50,242 bases of DNA from Sphingosinicella sp. YJ22 (lineage in GTDB: Bacteria > Pseudomonadota > Alphaproteobacteria > Sphingomonadales > Sphingomonadaceae): the NCBI RefSeq assembly GCF_011320075.1, contig NZ_JAANPA010000019.1:1-50242 (forward strand), read 5' to 3'. The translations under genes and the position numbers were made by a program. The notes beneath the pieces are model-generated. The model worked only from the letters and a program-made list of their open reading frames with translations, was not told where the DNA came from and made no database searches. This document shows positions 17,568 through 25,119 of the stretch, piece after piece; the first letter of the stretch is position 1; every line of letters begins with the position of its first letter.

Positions 17568-19736
17568 TCAGCGCGCCGGCTGGACGTCGGCGCCGCCATT
17601 CTGGGTCAGCATGAAGGCATAGGCCTCGGCCACCTCGCGAAGCCGTGTCCAACGGCCCGACTGGCCGCCATGGCCGGCGCCCATGTTGATCTTCATGAGC
17701 TGGAGATTGCTGTCGGTACGCATCTCGCGCAGCCGCGCATTCCACTTGGCCGGCTCCCAATAGGTGACGCGCGGGTCGTTGAGGCCGCCGGTGATCAGCA
17801 TCGGCGGATAGGCCTGGCGGCGGACATTGTCGTACGGGCTGTAGGCCAGCATCGTCCGGAACGCCTGCGGGTCGGTGATCGGGTTGCCCCACTCGTTCCA
17901 CTCGCCCGGCGTCAGCGGCAGCGTCTCGTCCAACATCGTGTTGACCACGTCGACGAACGGCACGTCGGCGACCACCGCGCCCCACAAGCCGGGATCGCTG
18001 TTGACCACCGCGCCCATCAGCTCGCCGCCGGCCGAGCCGCCCTGGATCGCGATGCGGCCGGCCTGGGTGTAGTTGGCGGCGATGATGCCGCGAGCGGCGT
18101 CGACGAAGTCGTTGAACGTGTTGGTGCGCCGCTCGAGCTTGCCGTCGAGATACCATTGGTAGCCCATGTCGTCGCCGCCGCGGATGTGGGCGATGGCGAA
18201 GGCGTAGCCGCGGTCGAGCAGGCTGAAGCGGTTGGTGTTGAACGCCGGCGGAGTCGCGATGCCGTAGGCGCCATAGGCGTAGAGGAAGACGCGGCCCTGG
18301 CCGTTGCGCTCGAAGCCGCGGCGGTAGACGATCGACACCGGCACCTGGCGGCCGTCGCGCGAGGGCACCATCAGCCGCTCGGTCACATATTGCGACGGAT
18401 CGTAGCCCGACGGGATCTGCTGGACCTTGCGGGTCTCGAGCCGGTTGTCGTCCGGATGATAGTCGTAGACGGTCGGCGGAGTGACCATCGAGCTGTAGCT
18501 GAGGCGATAGGTCGAGGGCGCATATTCCGGGTTGGCGCCGAGGCCGACCGTGTAGCTCGCCTCCTGGAACGGGATTCGCTCTTCCTGGCCGTCATAGGAG
18601 CGCAGCCGCACCTGATCGAGGCCGTTGACCCGCTCCTGGATGACGAGGTGGTCGCGGAATGACGTGATCCCGCGCAGATAGGCTTCGTCCGAGCCGCCGA
18701 TGACGGTGCGCCACTCGCCCGGCCGCTCCGGCGACGCCTCGGCGAGGCGGAAGTTGACGTGTTCGTCGTTGGTGAGGATCCACAGCTTATCGTGGGCGGA
18801 ATCGACGCTGTACTGGATGTTCGGCCGCCGCGCGGCGATCAGCACCGGGGTCGCGGTCGGGTTGTCGGACGGTACGAGATAAACCTCGTTTGAAGTGTTC
18901 TCGCCGGTCGAGATCAGGATGTACTTGCGGTCCTGGGTGTGGCCGACGCCGACCGTGAAGGCGACATTCTGGGTCTCCTCGTAGAGCGTGCGGTCGTTGG
19001 CGACCGGCTCGCCGAGGCGGTGCAGGCGGGCACGGTAGCTGCGCCAATTGTCGTTGACCTCGGTGAACACGACTCCGCGGCTGTCGGCGGTCCAGACCGG
19101 CTGGCCGATGCCGACCTCGGTCACCGTCTCGATGTCCTGGCCGGTGGTGAGGTCGCGAATCTTGAGCTGGAAGCGCTCAGAGCCGTCGTCGTCGACGAGG
19201 ATCGCGGCGTAGCGGCCGTCGGGGCTCACCTCCATCGCGCCGAGGCGGAAATATTGCTTGCCCTCGGCCTCGCGCGGCTCGTCGAAGATCACCTGATCGG
19301 CGCCGCCGCCGACGGGGCGGCGGTACCAGGTGCGGTATTGCGCGCCCGGCTGGAACGCCCACCAATATTCGAAAGCGCCGTCGCGGACCGGGACCGAGCT
19401 GTCGTCCTCGGGGATCCGGCCGCGCATTTCCTGGAACAGGGTCTCGATGAGCGGCTGGTGCGGCGCCATCGCCGCCTCGAAATAGCTGTTCTCGGCGCGC
19501 AGATAATTGAGCACGTCCTCGTCATCGACGGTCGGATAGCCGGGGTCGCGAAGCCAGTGATATGGATCTTCGATCCGCACGCCGTGGCGCTCGTAGCTGT
19601 GGGGGCGTTGCTCGGCGCGGGGCGGCGGCGGAAGCTGAGTCTGGGTCATCGGTCCTCGGTTGGTCGGGGCGGGCGGCTGAGCCGACGCGAGAGCGGGGGC
19701 GGCGGCGAGAAGCAAGGCGGCAAACGCCAGGCGCAT
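17568..19736 (-). CDS. Oligopeptidase B-like S9A prolyl oligopeptidase, exported
   Basis: A 722-residue serine peptidase with a signal peptide (MRLAFAALLLAAAPALASAQ). The N-terminal beta-propeller begins at HSYERHGVRIEDPYHWLRD, and the hydrolase domain has nucleophile GGSAGGELMG, acid in GLNDPRVTYWEP and histidine in GAGHGGQSGR, the pattern of PtrB. Cytoplasmic in enterobacteria, this copy should be periplasmic. It cleaves short peptides after basic residues if specificity is conserved. First gene of the operon with the M1-like lipoprotein and thioesterase. Confidence 0.94.
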   Translation of the reverse strand: MRLAFAALLLAAAPALASAQPPAPTNRGPMTQTQLPPPPRAEQRPHSYERHGVRIEDPYHWLRDPGYPTVDDEDVLNYLRAENSYFEAAMAPHQPLIETLFQEMRGRIPEDDSSVPVRDGAFEYWWAFQPGAQYRTWYRRPVGGGADQVIFDEPREAEGKQYFRLGAMEVSPDGRYAAILVDDDGSERFQLKIRDLTTGQDIETVTEVGIGQPVWTADSRGVVFTEVNDNWRSYRARLHRLGEPVANDRTLYEETQNVAFTVGVGHTQDRKYILISTGENTSNEVYLVPSDNPTATPVLIAARRPNIQYSVDSAHDKLWILTNDEHVNFRLAEASPERPGEWRTVIGGSDEAYLRGITSFRDHLVIQERVNGLDQVRLRSYDGQEERIPFQEASYTVGLGANPEYAPSTYRLSYSSMVTPPTVYDYHPDDNRLETRKVQQIPSGYDPSQYVTERLMVPSRDGRQVPVSIVYRRGFERNGQGRVFLYAYGAYGIATPPAFNTNRFSLLDRGYAFAIAHIRGGDDMGYQWYLDGKLERRTNTFNDFVDAARGIIAANYTQAGRIAIQGGSAGGELMGAVVNSDPGLWGAVVADVPFVDVVNTMLDETLPLTPGEWNEWGNPITDPQAFRTMLAYSPYDNVRRQAYPPMLITGGLNDPRVTYWEPAKWNARLREMRTDSNLQLMKINMGAGHGGQSGRWTRLREVAEAYAFMLTQNGGADVQPAR

Positions 19737-19829
19737 ATGACGGCTCCTTCAGGGGCCGGCGCCGGGCTGGCGCTCGGGAGGGACAGGGCATAATTAGAGG
19801 CAAGACGATCGTTTCGGAAAGCCCTCCTC

Positions 19830-21623
19830 ATGTCATCTCATGCCGACCGCCTCGCAGCCCTCCGCGAACAGCTGAAATCCGACCGCCTCGACGGCTTCGT
19901 CGTGCCGCTCACCGACGAGCATATGAGCGAATATGTCGGCTCCTATGCACAGCGCCTCGCCTGGCTGACCGGCTTCGACGGCTCGGCCGGCGCGGCGGTG
20001 GTGCTGCCCGAGGAAGCGGCGATGTTCGTCGACGGCCGCTACACCTTGCAGGTGCGCGACCAGGTCGATCCCGATCATTGGAGCTATCAGTTGGTGCCGC
20101 AGACCAGCATCGCCGAATGGCTGTCCAAGCACGCGCCCGCCGGAGGCCGGATCGGCTACGATCCCTGGCTTCACACCCATGACTGGGTGAAGAAGGCGAG
20201 CGCGGCGCTGGCCGAGAAGGGCGCCGAGCTGGTCGCCGTCACCCGCAACCCGATCGACGCGGTGTGGTCCGACCGGCCGGAGCCGTCGCGCGCCAAGCTC
20301 GTCGTTCATGGCGACCGCTATGCCGGCAAGTCGTCGGCGGCGAAACGCCAGGAAATGGCCGAGTGGCTCGCCGAGCAGAAGGCCGACGGGGCCGTCCTCG
20401 CGGCGCTCGATTCGATCGCCTGGACCTTTAACGTGCGCGGTCAGGACGTGTCGCGCACCCCGGTCGCCCTCGCCTTCGCGATCGTCAACTCGGACGGCAC
20501 CGCCGACCTGTTCGTCGCCGGCGAGAAGGTCGGCGACGACGTCCGCCAGCATCTCGGCAACGGCGTTCGGCTTCATGAGCGAAGCGCGTTCGAGGGCCAT
20601 CTGCGCGGCCTTTCCGGCAAGACCATCGCCGTCGACCCGGAGCGCTCGGTCGCGGCGATCCAGGCTGCGCTGGAACAGGCCGGCGCCCGCGTCCTCGCCA
20701 AGCGCGATCCCGCGGTGCTTCCCAAGGCGATCAAGAACGAGACCGAGATCGCCGGCCACAAGGCGGCCCAGGCCCGCGACGGCGCCGCGCTGGTGCGCTT
20801 TCTCCACTGGATCACGGTCGAGGCGCCCAAGGGCGGCATCGACGAGCTCAAGGCCGTCGCCAAGCTCCAGGAGTTCCGCGAGGCGAGCGGCGTGCTCAAG
20901 GATCTGAGCTTCGACACCATCTCCGGTGCCGGCCCGAACGGCGCGGTGATCCACTATCGCGCGACCGAGGAGACCAACCGGCCGCTCGAGATGAACTTGC
21001 TCTATCTCGTCGATTCGGGCGGCCAATATGCCGACGGCACCACCGACGTGACCCGCACGCTGGCGATCGGCACTCCGACGCAGGAGATGCGCGATCGCTT
21101 CACCCGAGTCCTCCAGGGCCATATCGACCTGTCGACCGCGGTCTTCCCGACCGGCACGCGCGGCAGTCAGCTCGACAGCTTCGCGCGCCGGCCGCTGTGG
21201 GAGGCGGGCCTCGACTATGCCCACGGCACGGGACACGGCGTGGGGAGCTTCCTGGCGGTCCATGAAGGGCCGCAGCGGATCAGCTTCGTCGGCTCCAGCC
21301 AGTCGGGCGGCGACGAGCCGCTCCAGGCCGGCATGATCCTGTCCAACGAGCCCGGCTACTACAAGGCCGGCGCCTACGGCATCCGAGTCGAGAATCTGGT
21401 GCTGGTCGTCCCGACCCAAGTCGACGGTGCCGAGAAGGACGTCCTCACCTTCGAGACCCTCACCTTCGCGCCGATCGACCGGTCACTCATCGTGGCGGAG
21501 ATGCTGAGCCCGCGCCAGCGCGCCTGGCTCGACGCCTATCACGCGCAGGTGTGGGACCTGATCGGACCACAGCTCGACGGCGAGGTGAAGAGCTGGCTCG
21601 AGGAGCAGTGCCGCCCGATCTGA
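19830..21623 (+). CDS. Xaa-Pro aminopeptidase, M24B
   Basis: A 597-residue three-domain aminopeptidase P: two creatinase-like N-terminal domains and a pita-bread catalytic domain. Metal ligands are visible in VDSGGQYADGTTDVTRTL (two Asp), HGTGHGVGSFLAVHEGP (His) and NEPGYYKAGAYGIRVENL (two Glu). It removes N-terminal residues before proline. There is no signal peptide, so it is cytoplasmic. It is divergent from the oligopeptidase B gene with 93 bp between. Confidence 0.96.
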   Translation: MSSHADRLAALREQLKSDRLDGFVVPLTDEHMSEYVGSYAQRLAWLTGFDGSAGAAVVLPEEAAMFVDGRYTLQVRDQVDPDHWSYQLVPQTSIAEWLSKHAPAGGRIGYDPWLHTHDWVKKASAALAEKGAELVAVTRNPIDAVWSDRPEPSRAKLVVHGDRYAGKSSAAKRQEMAEWLAEQKADGAVLAALDSIAWTFNVRGQDVSRTPVALAFAIVNSDGTADLFVAGEKVGDDVRQHLGNGVRLHERSAFEGHLRGLSGKTIAVDPERSVAAIQAALEQAGARVLAKRDPAVLPKAIKNETEIAGHKAAQARDGAALVRFLHWITVEAPKGGIDELKAVAKLQEFREASGVLKDLSFDTISGAGPNGAVIHYRATEETNRPLEMNLLYLVDSGGQYADGTTDVTRTLAIGTPTQEMRDRFTRVLQGHIDLSTAVFPTGTRGSQLDSFARRPLWEAGLDYAHGTGHGVGSFLAVHEGPQRISFVGSSQSGGDEPLQAGMILSNEPGYYKAGAYGIRVENLVLVVPTQVDGAEKDVLTFETLTFAPIDRSLIVAEMLSPRQRAWLDAYHAQVWDLIGPQLDGEVKSWLEEQCRPI

Positions 21624-21626
21624 CGT

Positions 21627-23114
21627 TCAGCCCCTCGCCGCGCGCGGCGGGCGTTCGGCGATCCGGGTGAGGCGCGAGGGGCGCGCGGGGTCGGGCACCG
21701 CGGGCGCCGTCGTCCAGCCGAGATGGGGCAGGCTGATCGAGCGCTTGCCCATCAGATCGGTGCGGCACACGATCAGGCCCTTCTCCTCGACGAAGGTCAG
21801 CATGCGCTTCACCCGGCCGGTCGAACTGGTGCCGTAGAGCGCGGCCAGCTCCGCGTCGCCGGGACAGGCCTCGCTCTCTCGCGCCGCCCGGGCGATAGCG
21901 AGGAACGGCGCGAGCATCTCCTCCGGCAGCGCGGCGCCCAGCGCCAGCGCCTCCTCCCATTCTTTTTCGTCGACGATTCCGGCGCGGGCCAGCGCGAGGC
22001 GGCGCGTGAAACCGGTCATGTCGAGGCTCGGCTGCGCCCCGCGCATGCGGCAGCGCAGCTGGAAGTCCTGGAACAGCGAGGCGACCGGAAGCGCCGCGCC
22101 TTCGGAGGCGATCTCGGCGAAGATGTCCGCGACGACCGCCGCCTGCTCCTCGGGTTCGAGGACGCGCGCTTCCGGCACGGCAGCGGGCGCCGTCATCGAT
22201 CGGATGAGATCTTCGGACGTGAGCGGTGCAGGAGCCGGCGGCGGCGGCGCAAGCTCCTCGGCGCTCGGCGCGAACAGCAGGTCCTGCATGTCCTCGGCCG
22301 GCGCCGTCGGCAGCGGCACCAGCCGGGGGCTGCCGCCGCGGCTGCCGGTGCGCACCGCGCCGATCCGGATGTTGACCGGGCGGCGGGTGATGGCTGGGCC
22401 GAGCGCAAGGAACTCGCCGCGGGCGAGGTCGCGGATCACCTCGGCCTGGCGGCGCTCCATGCCGAGCAGGTCGGCGGCGCGCAGCATGTCGATGTCGAGG
22501 AAGGTCCGGCCCATCAGGAAGTTGGACGCCTCCGCCGCGACATTCTTGGCGAGCTTGGCGAGGCGCTGGGTGGCGATGACTCCGGCGAGGCCGCGCTTGC
22601 GGCCGCGGCACATGAGGTCGGTCATCGCGCCCAGCGAGGCGCGGCGGGCGTCGTCGGCCACCTCGCCGGCCACCGCGGGCGCGAAGACCTGCGCCTCGTC
22701 GACCACCACCAAGGCCGGGTACCAATGCTCGCGCGGCGCATCGAACAGCGCCGACAGGAAAGCGGCGGCGCAGCGCATCTGGCCGTCCATGTCGACGCCT
22801 TCGAGGTTGAGGACGACCGAGGCGCGGTGGGCGCGGACCCGCGCCCCCAGCCGTTCGATCTCGGCGAGGCTATATTCGGCAGCGTCGATCGCGACATGGT
22901 CGAATTCGTCGCACAGCGACACGAAGTCGCCCTCCGGATCGATCACGATCTGCTGGACCAGGCCGGCGCTGCCCTCGAGCAGTCGGCGCAGCAGGTGCGA
23001 CTTGCCCGAGCCCGAATTGCCCTGGACGAGCAGTCGGGTGGCGAGCAGCTCCTCGAGGTCGACCGCGGCCGGGTTGCCGCTGCCGTCGATTCCCATGTCG
23101 ATCTTGGCAGTCAT
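21627..23114 (-). CDS. HerA-like ATPase
   Basis: A 495-residue P-loop protein of the HerA/FtsK superfamily. Walker A is GNSGSGKSH (32-40), Walker B is LVVVDEAQ (D139, E140), and VIATQRLAKLAKNV resembles the sensor region. An acidic, proline-rich linker (about 270-320) leads to a C-terminal helical part with a winged-helix-like segment (YGTSSTGRVKRMLTFVEEKGLI). Known HerA proteins drive DNA end resection or act in defence; no NurA nuclease is adjacent, so the role here is unknown. It ends 3 bp from the M24 gene. Confidence 0.88.
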   Translation of the reverse strand: MTAKIDMGIDGSGNPAAVDLEELLATRLLVQGNSGSGKSHLLRRLLEGSAGLVQQIVIDPEGDFVSLCDEFDHVAIDAAEYSLAEIERLGARVRAHRASVVLNLEGVDMDGQMRCAAAFLSALFDAPREHWYPALVVVDEAQVFAPAVAGEVADDARRASLGAMTDLMCRGRKRGLAGVIATQRLAKLAKNVAAEASNFLMGRTFLDIDMLRAADLLGMERRQAEVIRDLARGEFLALGPAITRRPVNIRIGAVRTGSRGGSPRLVPLPTAPAEDMQDLLFAPSAEELAPPPPAPAPLTSEDLIRSMTAPAAVPEARVLEPEEQAAVVADIFAEIASEGAALPVASLFQDFQLRCRMRGAQPSLDMTGFTRRLALARAGIVDEKEWEEALALGAALPEEMLAPFLAIARAARESEACPGDAELAALYGTSSTGRVKRMLTFVEEKGLIVCRTDLMGKRSISLPHLGWTTAPAVPDPARPSRLTRIAERPPRAARG

Positions 23115-23197
23115 CGCATCGAGCCATGGCCGATGCGCGCTGGGATGGGCAAGGCGGAGGCGGCGAAAGGACGCCGAATCAATCGCTTTGCTGTGGA

Positions 23198-23344
23198 TTA
23201 GTCGGGCTTGCCGTGGTCCGGCGCGGACGGCGGCTCCTGCTCGTCCACGTGCTCATCCACGGCGCGCTGCTGCGCCTTGCGGCGACGCAGGTTCGCGCGC
23301 AGCGCTTCGGCAAGCCTCTTTTCACGCTCGGGATCTTGCGCCAT
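23198..23344 (-). CDS. Small basic protein, 48 residues
   Basis: MAQDPEREKRLAEALRANLR, then RRKAQQRAVDEHVDEQEPP and a short polar tail. It is a single charged helix with an RRRKAQ patch and an acidic tail. Small proteins with an ALRxNLRRRKAQ core are common hypothetical genes in sphingomonads. Codon use is normal. It lies 83 bp upstream of the HerA-like gene on the same strand. Function unknown. Confidence 0.65.
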   Translation of the reverse strand: MAQDPEREKRLAEALRANLRRRKAQQRAVDEHVDEQEPPSAPDHGKPD

Positions 23345-23435
23345 ATGCGCCGCACCTAGAGCGGACGCGGCTCCTGCCGCAACCCGCCTTGACGTATGCC
23401 GGGCGAGCGGCCATAGCGCCGCCCCTGCGAGACGT

Positions 23436-23510
<75 letters not shown>

Positions 23511-23547
23511 CTCGCCCCAGCGGTTCTTGAACGGGGAAAAGCCTGGT

Positions 23548-23730
23548 TCAGGCCGCGCGGACCAGCGGCATCGTGATCGTCTGGCGATCGTCCGGATATT
23601 GCGAGGCTTTGACCGCGAAGATCTGGGCGAGCTCGAGATGGCGTTCGCGCGCGGCGTCGGTCACGGCACGTTGGGCGCGACCGCGCTCTTCGGCGGCTCG
23701 GCGCGTATAATAGCGGAAGTCCGATTCCAT
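23548..23730 (-). CDS. Small hypothetical protein, 60 residues
   Basis: [20 protein letters not shown] starts a helical protein in which a YYxRRAxEE opening and an ARERHLELA core resemble a small conserved alphaproteobacterial family of unknown role. The ATG 23728-23730 follows GGAGG on the minus strand; a TTG six codons upstream is less likely. It lies between the tRNA and yebC, on the opposite strand to both. Confidence 0.65.
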   Translation of the reverse strand: MESDFRYYTRRAAEERGRAQRAVTDAARERHLELAQIFAVKASQYPDDRQTITMPLVRAA

Positions 23731-23889
23731 GCGGGCTTGCCCTCCCAACCCGATCCGGGAACTAACACGGATCAGTCTGACGTAAAACGCTTCGGGTTAA
23801 CCACACGTAAAAAGCCGAGGAATTGCCCGCAGACCCGGCTCTCGCTTAAGGGAGCGCAACTTCTGGCAAAAGAGGACTACCGCTCGAAC

Positions 23890-24633
23890 ATGGCCGGTCA
23901 CAGCAAATTCAAGAACATCATGCATCGCAAGGGCGCGCAGGACAAGAAGCGCTCGGCGATGTTCTCCAAGCTTTCACGAGAGATCACGGTGGCCGCGAAA
24001 ATGGGCGCGCCCGATCCCGACATGAACCCGCGCCTTCGCGTGGCTGTGCTCGCGGCCAAGGCCCAGTCGATGCCCAAGGACAATATCCAGCGCGCGATCG
24101 ACAAGGCGACCGGCGGCGATGCCGAGAATTACGAGGAGCTTCGCTACGAGGGCTTCGGCCCGGCCGGCGTGTCGCTGATCGTCGAGGCGCTGACCGACAA
24201 CCGCAACCGCACCGTGACCAACGTGCGCACCATCTTTTCCAAGAATGGTGGCAATCTCGGCGCGCCCGGCTCGGTGAGCCACGGCTTCGACCGTCTCGGC
24301 CTCATCACCTATCCGGCGGGCGCCGGCTCCGCCGATGACGTTCTGGAAGCGGCGATCGACGCGGGCGCCGACGATGTCGAGAGCGACGACGAGGGCCACG
24401 AGATCTGGACCAGCGTCGACAATCTCCACGGCGTCGCCAAGTCGCTCGAGGCCGCGCTCGGTGAACCGGAAAGCGTGAAGCTCGCTTGGCGCCCGCAGAA
24501 TTCGGTCGAGCTTGGCGAGGACGACGCCGCGCAGCTGATCAAGCTGGTCGACGCGCTCGAGGACGACGACGACGTCCAGACCGTGTGGGGCAATTACGAA
24601 ATGTCCGACGAGGTCATGGAAAAGGTCGCCTGA
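23890..24633 (+). CDS. YebC/PmpR family protein
   Basis: A 247-residue YebC family member, full length. It begins with the invariant [21 protein letters not shown] and has [20 protein letters not shown] and a very acidic end ([10 protein letters not shown]). YebC proteins were long called DNA-binding regulators; some act on ribosomes to relieve polyproline stalling. ruvC, the frequent neighbour, is not present downstream. Confidence 0.97.
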   Translation: MAGHSKFKNIMHRKGAQDKKRSAMFSKLSREITVAAKMGAPDPDMNPRLRVAVLAAKAQSMPKDNIQRAIDKATGGDAENYEELRYEGFGPAGVSLIVEALTDNRNRTVTNVRTIFSKNGGNLGAPGSVSHGFDRLGLITYPAGAGSADDVLEAAIDAGADDVESDDEGHEIWTSVDNLHGVAKSLEAALGEPESVKLAWRPQNSVELGEDDAAQLIKLVDALEDDDDVQTVWGNYEMSDEVMEKVA

Positions 24634-24687
24634 CAACCTTGATTGTTGCTGGTTTGTTCCATCTGGGCTAGTGTTCGGCCTCCACTT

Positions 24688-24722
24688 AGCCCCTCCCCTT
24701 CAGGGGAGGGGTTGGGGTGGGG
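24688..24722. repeat. Left terminal inverted repeat of the DUF559 element
   Basis: 35 bp, a perfect inverted copy of 25083-25117. The outer part is a hairpin (CCCCTCCCC, TTCA loop, GGGGAGGGG) and the inner part a GTTGGGGTGGGG tail pointing toward the nuclease gene. Outside it, CCACTT matches the other end's CCACT with one extra base. The last Gs form the ribosome-binding site of the nuclease gene. Confidence 0.9.
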
Positions 24723-24732
24723 GAGTCCAGAA

Positions 24733-25119
24733 GTGACCGAAGCCGAACTCCTCGACCGCGCCCGCCACATGCGCAACAATCCCACAGAGTTCGAGAAGCG
24801 GCTGTGGCGACATCTGTCCGGCAATCAGATGGGCCACAAGTTCCGCCGCCAGCACGTGATCTTTCCGTACATCGTCGACTTGTTCTGCCCAGCAAAGGGC
24901 TTGGCGGTGGAGGTGGACGGCGAGACGCATGCGCACGAGCGAGATAGACGGCGGGATGCGCGACTGGCCGAACTGGGATTCAGAACGATCCGGGTTACCA
25001 ACGACGACGTGCGAGACAATATGGATGGAGTGCTCTTGGCGATCCTCCGTGTCGTCCGCCACATGCCGGATCGCTGGCCAGGCCCCACCCCAACCCCTCC
25101 CCTGAAGGGGAGGGGCTAG
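24733..25119 (+). CDS. DUF559 endonuclease-fold protein inside inverted repeats
   Basis: A 128-residue DUF559 protein, a single-domain relative of very-short-patch repair (Vsr) and restriction endonucleases. N-terminal helices (ARHMRNNPTEFEKRLW) lead to a core with D49 in YIVDLF, E60-V-D62 and H66 (GETHAH), followed by GFRTIRVTNDDV. The start is GTG 24733, 8 nt from GGGGGAG at the end of the left repeat. The frame runs into the right repeat, which encodes the tail PTPTPPLKGRG and the TAG stop. The gene therefore fills the whole interval between the two repeats. Nuclease activity is inferred from the fold family only. Confidence 0.9.
   Translation: MTEAELLDRARHMRNNPTEFEKRLWRHLSGNQMGHKFRRQHVIFPYIVDLFCPAKGLAVEVDGETHAHERDRRRDARLAELGFRTIRVTNDDVRDNMDGVLLAILRVVRHMPDRWPGPTPTPPLKGRG
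25083..25117. repeat. Right terminal inverted repeat of the DUF559 element
   Basis: A perfect inverted copy of 24688-24722. It encodes the last residues of the DUF559 protein. Its GGGGAGG also forms the Shine-Dalgarno of the helicase gene, whose GTG (25119-25121) begins two bases beyond. Confidence 0.9.

Larger units (their letters stand above)
24688..25117. mobile_element. Candidate REP-like element: inverted repeats plus DUF559 gene
   Basis: About 430 bp bounded by perfect 35-bp inverted repeats and containing a single nuclease-fold gene. It lies between yebC and the DinG-like helicase gene. No target-site duplication is evident and no transposase is present, so it is not a classical insertion sequence. 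I infer a unit that spreads with, or helps spread, its palindromic ends. Confidence 0.55.

Noticed and set aside
23749-23889. Possible regulatory RNA before yebC
   Set aside because: 141 bp with a GGTTAACC palindrome but no stable conserved fold could be argued by eye.
24656-24681. SOS box before the DinG-like gene
   Set aside because: Two GTTC motifs occur but are 13 bp apart, not 7.
24643-24732. Upstream extension of the DUF559 protein
   Set aside because: It would translate the left inverted repeat (SPSPSGEGLGW); a GTG with a good ribosome-binding site exists at 24733.
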